This document shows, in pieces, positions 6,444 through 8,513 of a stretch of 8,513 bases of DNA. The position numbers and the translations under genes were made by a program. The notes beneath the pieces are model-generated. The model saw nothing but the letters and a program-made list of their open reading frames with translations, had not been told where the DNA came from and did no database searches. The stretch is from Pseudobdellovibrionaceae bacterium (GTDB lineage Bacteria; Bdellovibrionota; Bdellovibrionia; Bdellovibrionales; UBA1609): positions 1-8,513 of the forward strand of contig JAPORL010000248.1 of the NCBI GenBank assembly GCA_026712605.1. Reading direction: 5' to 3'. Position 1 is the first letter of the stretch; each line of letters starts with the position of its first letter.

Positions 6444-6525
6444 AAGCTTTGTCCCTTACAAGCTTTTGATAAAGAAACTTAAATACTTATAAATAAAGAT
6501 TAAAAGCTCAGGCATGTGTTTTTTT
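6444..6525 (+). repeat. Palindromic repeat, copy 4, rearranged fragments
   Basis: AAGCTTTGTCCCTTACAAGC (6444-6463), then TTTTGATAAAGAAACTTAAA, reproduces the right arm of copy 3 and the right flank of copy 1 almost exactly. The left arm and central hairpin are missing upstream. Downstream, 6497-6525 (AGATTAAAAGCTCAGGCATG, then a T-run) resembles a decayed left arm of another copy. The order right arm then left arm matches a tandem arrangement like copies 2-3 whose outer halves were lost. It lies just 3' of the small exported-protein gene ending at 6542. Confidence 0.7.
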
Positions 6526-6541
6526 AAAAGTTACAATTTTT

Positions 6542-6880
6542 TTAAGTAGTATCTATTTTTTTATCTTTTTTTTCTTCAAAAGGATAAAAAACTTTTACAG
6601 AGCCTTTTTCACATTTCCAAAGAGACTTTTCTAAATTTTCTATGACATCATTCATTTTTGTTTCACAAAAAGTGAGCCACCTTCCACTGGCAATAAGTTT
6701 ATCTTTTCCTTTTACATTATAAAAAACAGCGCACTTTTTTTCTTCAGGGAAATAATGCATACGGAGTGTTCTATTTTTAATTTGAGTGGCTGTTTTGTAA
6801 GAACACAAATAAAAACTTTTTGTATTTAATTCTAGAGCATTAACAGAAAAAGAAAAATTAATTAAAATCAGCCAGATCAC
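6542..6880 (-). CDS. Small exported protein with four Cys, unknown function
   Basis: This 112-residue product starts at GTG (6878-6880), overlapping the rplX stop as GTGA, so translation is coupled to L24. Residues 1-16 form a short Sec signal peptide ending VNA; the mature part has four Cys (LCSY, KKCA, FCET, WKCE) that suit two disulfides, then a charged tail EEKKDKKID. The pattern of RTLRMHY, Cys, a Tyr-containing strand, CET and a final WKCE recalls a family of small periplasmic hypothetical proteins of proteobacteria. That is from memory and unverified. Its place in a ribosomal-protein transcript is odd for an exported protein. A real gene is likely, given the overlap and signal peptide. 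Confidence 0.75.
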   Translation of the reverse strand: MIWLILINFSFSVNALELNTKSFYLCSYKTATQIKNRTLRMHYFPEEKKCAVFYNVKGKDKLIASGRWLTFCETKMNDVIENLEKSLWKCEKGSVKVFYPFEEKKDKKIDTT

Positions 6881-7134
6881 TTTTTTAAGGCTTGTTTTTT
6901 GGATTTTTTATAAGGCTTAGGTTCAGCGGATTTTACAAGTTTAACATTAGAATAATCAATAAGACCTTCCATTTTTTGAATGCCTTTTTCTTTATCAAAA
7001 TTAGTTTGAACTCTTACATTTTTCACTCTAATTTTTTGTTTGAAAGGCAAAATCTCCAAAACAGCTCCTTTTTTTCCTTTATCACCTCCTGTAATAACTT
7101 GCACTTCGTCTCCAACCTTAATTTTTAGTTTCAT
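6877..7134 (-). CDS. rplX: 50S ribosomal protein L24
   Basis: This 85-residue protein has the N-terminal KOW motif of L24 (VGDEVQVITGGDKGKKGAVL, 7-26), followed by VKNVRVQTNF and the basic tail typical of the family. L24 starts assembly of the large subunit by binding the 5' region of 23S rRNA. It is somewhat shorter than the ~100-residue norm. Its ATG lies inside the last 17 nt of rpmB, with AGAGG 5 nt upstream (7140-7144), so it is read from the same mRNA. Usually rplX sits in the spc operon between rplN and rplE. Here it is separate, so it is either relocated or a second paralogue; the window cannot tell which. Confidence 0.88.
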   Translation of the reverse strand: MKLKIKVGDEVQVITGGDKGKKGAVLEILPFKQKIRVKNVRVQTNFDKEKGIQKMEGLIDYSNVKLVKSAEPKPYKKSKKQALKK

Positions 7135-7423
7135 TAGAACCTCTTTTTTGTGTCTTTTTTAGAATTTCTTTTTTTACTTTTAAAGCGCGAGATGAAAGCA
7201 GATTATTTTTTTGCTTCATTATAAAAATGTCAAAACTTCCCAGTTTATCTATGTGACGAATAGCATGGGTAGAGACTTTAAATTGTAAGGATTTTTTCAA
7301 TTGGGAGCTAAAAAATCTTTTAGATTGAATATTGGCAAAGCTTCTAGATTTAGTTTTGATATTGGAATGACTTACCAAGTTTTTAACTCTCGTCTTTTTG
7401 CCACTTAATTCACATATTGCCAT
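7118..7423 (-). CDS. rpmB: 50S ribosomal protein L28
   Basis: The protein starts MAICELSGKKTRVKNLVSHS and continues NIKTKSRSFANIQSKRF, the standard L28 N-terminus, followed by the middle segment VSTHAIRHIDKLGSFDIF. L28 is a late-assembling large-subunit protein. It has a single Cys, so this is the zinc-free form. At 101 residues it exceeds the E. coli protein (about 78), the excess being a Lys-rich tail whose coding DNA also holds the rplX start and its Shine-Dalgarno. AAAAGG (7431-7436) precedes the ATG by 7 nt. The usual partner rpmG (L33) is not adjacent; rplX follows instead. Confidence 0.92.
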   Translation of the reverse strand: MAICELSGKKTRVKNLVSHSNIKTKSRSFANIQSKRFFSSQLKKSLQFKVSTHAIRHIDKLGSFDIFIMKQKNNLLSSRALKVKKEILKKTQKRGSNETKN

Positions 7424-7553
7424 TTTGATACCTTTTAATTTAGATTTTATTTACTATCAACTTTTTTTCTATTTAGCAACTGGTTTTTCAGAATTTTTTT
7501 AGGATTTTTTGGAGAAGTTAAATATGTAATTCTCAATTCTTTCTTTTTTTATG

Positions 7554-7572
7554 TTTTTCCTGTTGGACTATT
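7554..7572. repeat. 19-nt exact match to the rhuM coding region
   Basis: TTTTTCCTGTTGGACTATT occurs here in the rpmB upstream spacer and again at 8185-8203 inside the rhuM-family gene, where the minus strand encodes NSPTGK. The T-rich sequence just before it is also alike, but the sequence after it differs. It may be a remnant of a second copy or an RNA-target pairing site. Confidence 0.6.
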
Positions 7573-7635
7573 CAAATTGTTTGAAGAGTTACTTTTTTTG
7601 AGTTAATCAAAATTTTTCTAAGAACTGTTATTTCT

Positions 7636-7697
7636 GACTTTTTCGGAGCTTATTCCGAAAAAATTATGACTTTTTCGTCATGTGCTCCAAAAAAGTC
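7636..7697. promoter_or_regulatory. Two mutually exclusive hairpins in the rhuM-rpmB spacer
   Basis: Structure A pairs GACTTTTTCGGAGC (7636-7649) with GCTCCAAAAAAGTC (7684-7697), 13 of 14 positions, enclosing a small hairpin ATGAC/GTCAT (7666-7670 with 7677-7681). Structure B pairs TTTTTCGGA (7639-7647) with TCCGAAAAA (7654-7662), a perfect 9-bp stem with a 6-nt loop that uses the same left arm. The two cannot coexist. This looks like a terminator/antiterminator or attenuator layout in the 3' region of rhuM or the leader of rpmB. No clean U-run follows on either strand, so the role is open. Confidence 0.55.
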
Positions 7698-7789
7698 TTG
7701 AACTTTTATCCTAATGGTATAAAATTGCGTTCTCTTAAATGGCTGATTAAATGGTAAAAACTTTAAAAGTGTCTTGTCTAAGCTTCTCT

Positions 7790-8513
7790 TTATTTTTGAG
7801 TTTTTTTGTGTTTTGATTTTTTAGAATTAATATTGAGTTTTTTTTGTTTGCTTTTAATAAAAGATTGTTTTTCTAGCTTTTTTATTTCTTTATCAAAATC
7901 TGATTCAAATAATTTATCTTGAATGATACGATATTTTTCAAATTCGCTTTCTGCAAATTTCTTGGCTAAGTCTTTACTGATTTTTCCAGCCTTTTTTAAA
8001 ATTGGTCTTTCATTAAATGCAAGAAACTGATCTAAGCGTTTAGACCAGTCTTCCATTGTCATAGGGATTTTTCTTTTTGCTCTATCTTCAGCCAAATCTA
8101 AATAAGCACTCACTATTCGGCTCATTGACTCCAGTTCTTTCCCTGTTAAGTAATTTTTAGCAATAGCCACATCTGTTTTTAATATTTTTCCTGTTGGACT
8201 ATTTTCCCAACTACTAAGCCCCATGTCTTTTTTCTTACTGCTAGCTCTTTGTTTTATAAGCTCTCCAGCTGTTTGACCATGAATAGCGTAGTGAAGTTTA
8301 TTTTGAACCTTAGCAAAAAACTCCTGAGTCATAGGAGCTGACTTATTATAGTCTATACTGGTTGAATAAATATCTGTAACTTTTTGATAAAACCGCCTTT
8401 CACTGAGTCTTATCTCTCTAATTTCAGCCAGTAAATGCTCAAAATAATCTTCATTTATAAAAGCCCCATTCTCCATCCGTTTTTTATCTAAAACATAGCC
8501 TTTTATAGCAAAA
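7790..8513 (-). CDS. RhuM-family protein, 5' end beyond the window
   Basis: The frame is open to the window edge and 240 residues are visible. FAIKGYVLDKKRMENG just before the internal ATG at 8476 matches the conserved RhuM stretch (Lys-Gly-aromatic-hydrophobic-Leu/Met-Asp..Arg), so the true start lies upstream of 8513. Other RhuM hallmarks follow: RLSERRFYQKVTDIYSTSID, FFAKVQNKLHYAIHG, MGLSSWENSP, DVAIAKNYL, RIVSAYLDLAEDRAKRKIPM and WSKRLDQFLAFNER. The C-terminus is a Lys-rich tail (about 26 residues) that looks lineage-specific. RhuM was named from a Salmonella pathogenicity island and occurs widely on phages and islands; its biochemical role is unsettled. Its codon and base use blend with the neighbours. 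The gene may mark the edge of acquired DNA beyond rpmB (inferred). Confidence 0.9.
   Translation of the reverse strand, partial: FAIKGYVLDKKRMENGAFINEDYFEHLLAEIREIRLSERRFYQKVTDIYSTSIDYNKSAPMTQEFFAKVQNKLHYAIHGQTAGELIKQRASSKKKDMGLSSWENSPTGKILKTDVAIAKNYLTGKELESMSRIVSAYLDLAEDRAKRKIPMTMEDWSKRLDQFLAFNERPILKKAGKISKDLAKKFAESEFEKYRIIQDKLFESDFDKEIKKLEKQSFIKSKQKKLNINSKKSKHKKTQK

Larger units (their letters stand above)
6218..6541. other. Gene-free spacer with repeat debris
   Basis: No open frame of note is present. It holds a possible promoter for the lipoprotein at its left end, an AT-only inverted repeat (6288-6295 with 6302-6309), a C5T7 run near 6340 of unknown meaning, and fragments of the palindromic repeat at 6444-6525. 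I see nothing else in it. Confidence 0.7.

Noticed and set aside
7540..7577. Minus-strand promoter TTGAAT - 18 nt - TAAAAA before rpmB
   Set aside because: Only four of six bases match in each box, and similar matches are frequent in this AT-rich spacer.
8474..8476. ATG at 8476 as the start of the RhuM gene
   Set aside because: The upstream frame is open to the window end and encodes a conserved RhuM stretch (GYVLDKKR), so the gene is cut by the window and not short.

Overview
This is an AT-rich bacterial window (roughly 30% GC by eye) with Gram-negative traits. It encodes two Sec- or lipoprotein-exported M16 peptidases, a second lipoprotein, a small periplasmic protein and bacterial ribosomal proteins L28 and L24. 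Mevalonate-pathway genes next to an M16 peptidase pair in a low-GC, diderm-looking genome fit a predatory-type lineage (Bdellovibrionota) or a relative. That placement is inference: the window contains no rRNA or other phylogenetic marker that settles it.

Layout. Positions 1-130 hold copy 1 of a ~100-bp palindromic repeat. From 2972 down to 196 (minus strand) lie an M16 metallopeptidase with an intact HxxEH zinc site and, 2 nt later, a lipoprotein M16 homologue that lacks the zinc site but has the Arg/Tyr pair the first one lacks. They look like the two halves of one heteromeric envelope peptidase. A 158-nt divergent spacer separates them from a plus-strand pair: a GHMP kinase of the mevalonate/phosphomevalonate kinase type (3131-4036) and diphosphomevalonate decarboxylase mvaD (4033-5184, TTG start overlapping the kinase stop). 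Together these supply late steps toward isopentenyl diphosphate. Between mvaD and the next, convergent gene stand repeat copies 2 and 3 in tandem. Then comes a minus-strand Cys-rich lipoprotein gene (5543-6217) whose 3' end has been tandemly duplicated with a 118-nt period, so the second copy is out of frame and lies downstream of the stop.

Positions 6218-6541 hold no gene but carry rearranged fragments of the palindromic repeat. The minus-strand cluster rpmB (L28), rplX (L24) and a small exported Cys-containing protein is tightly overlapped (17 nt and 4 nt) and is surely one transcript. A 366-nt spacer (7424-7789) contains two mutually exclusive hairpins and a 19-nt exact match to the next gene. 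The window ends inside a RhuM-family gene (7790-8513, minus strand) whose 5' end lies beyond the window; this family is common on phage-like and island DNA.

The most interesting non-gene signal is the palindromic repeat family. Its outer stem carries paired, compensating base changes between copies, and every copy lies just 3' of a gene. Next are the frameshifted tail duplication of the lipoprotein and the switch-like hairpin cluster beside the 19-nt rhuM match.
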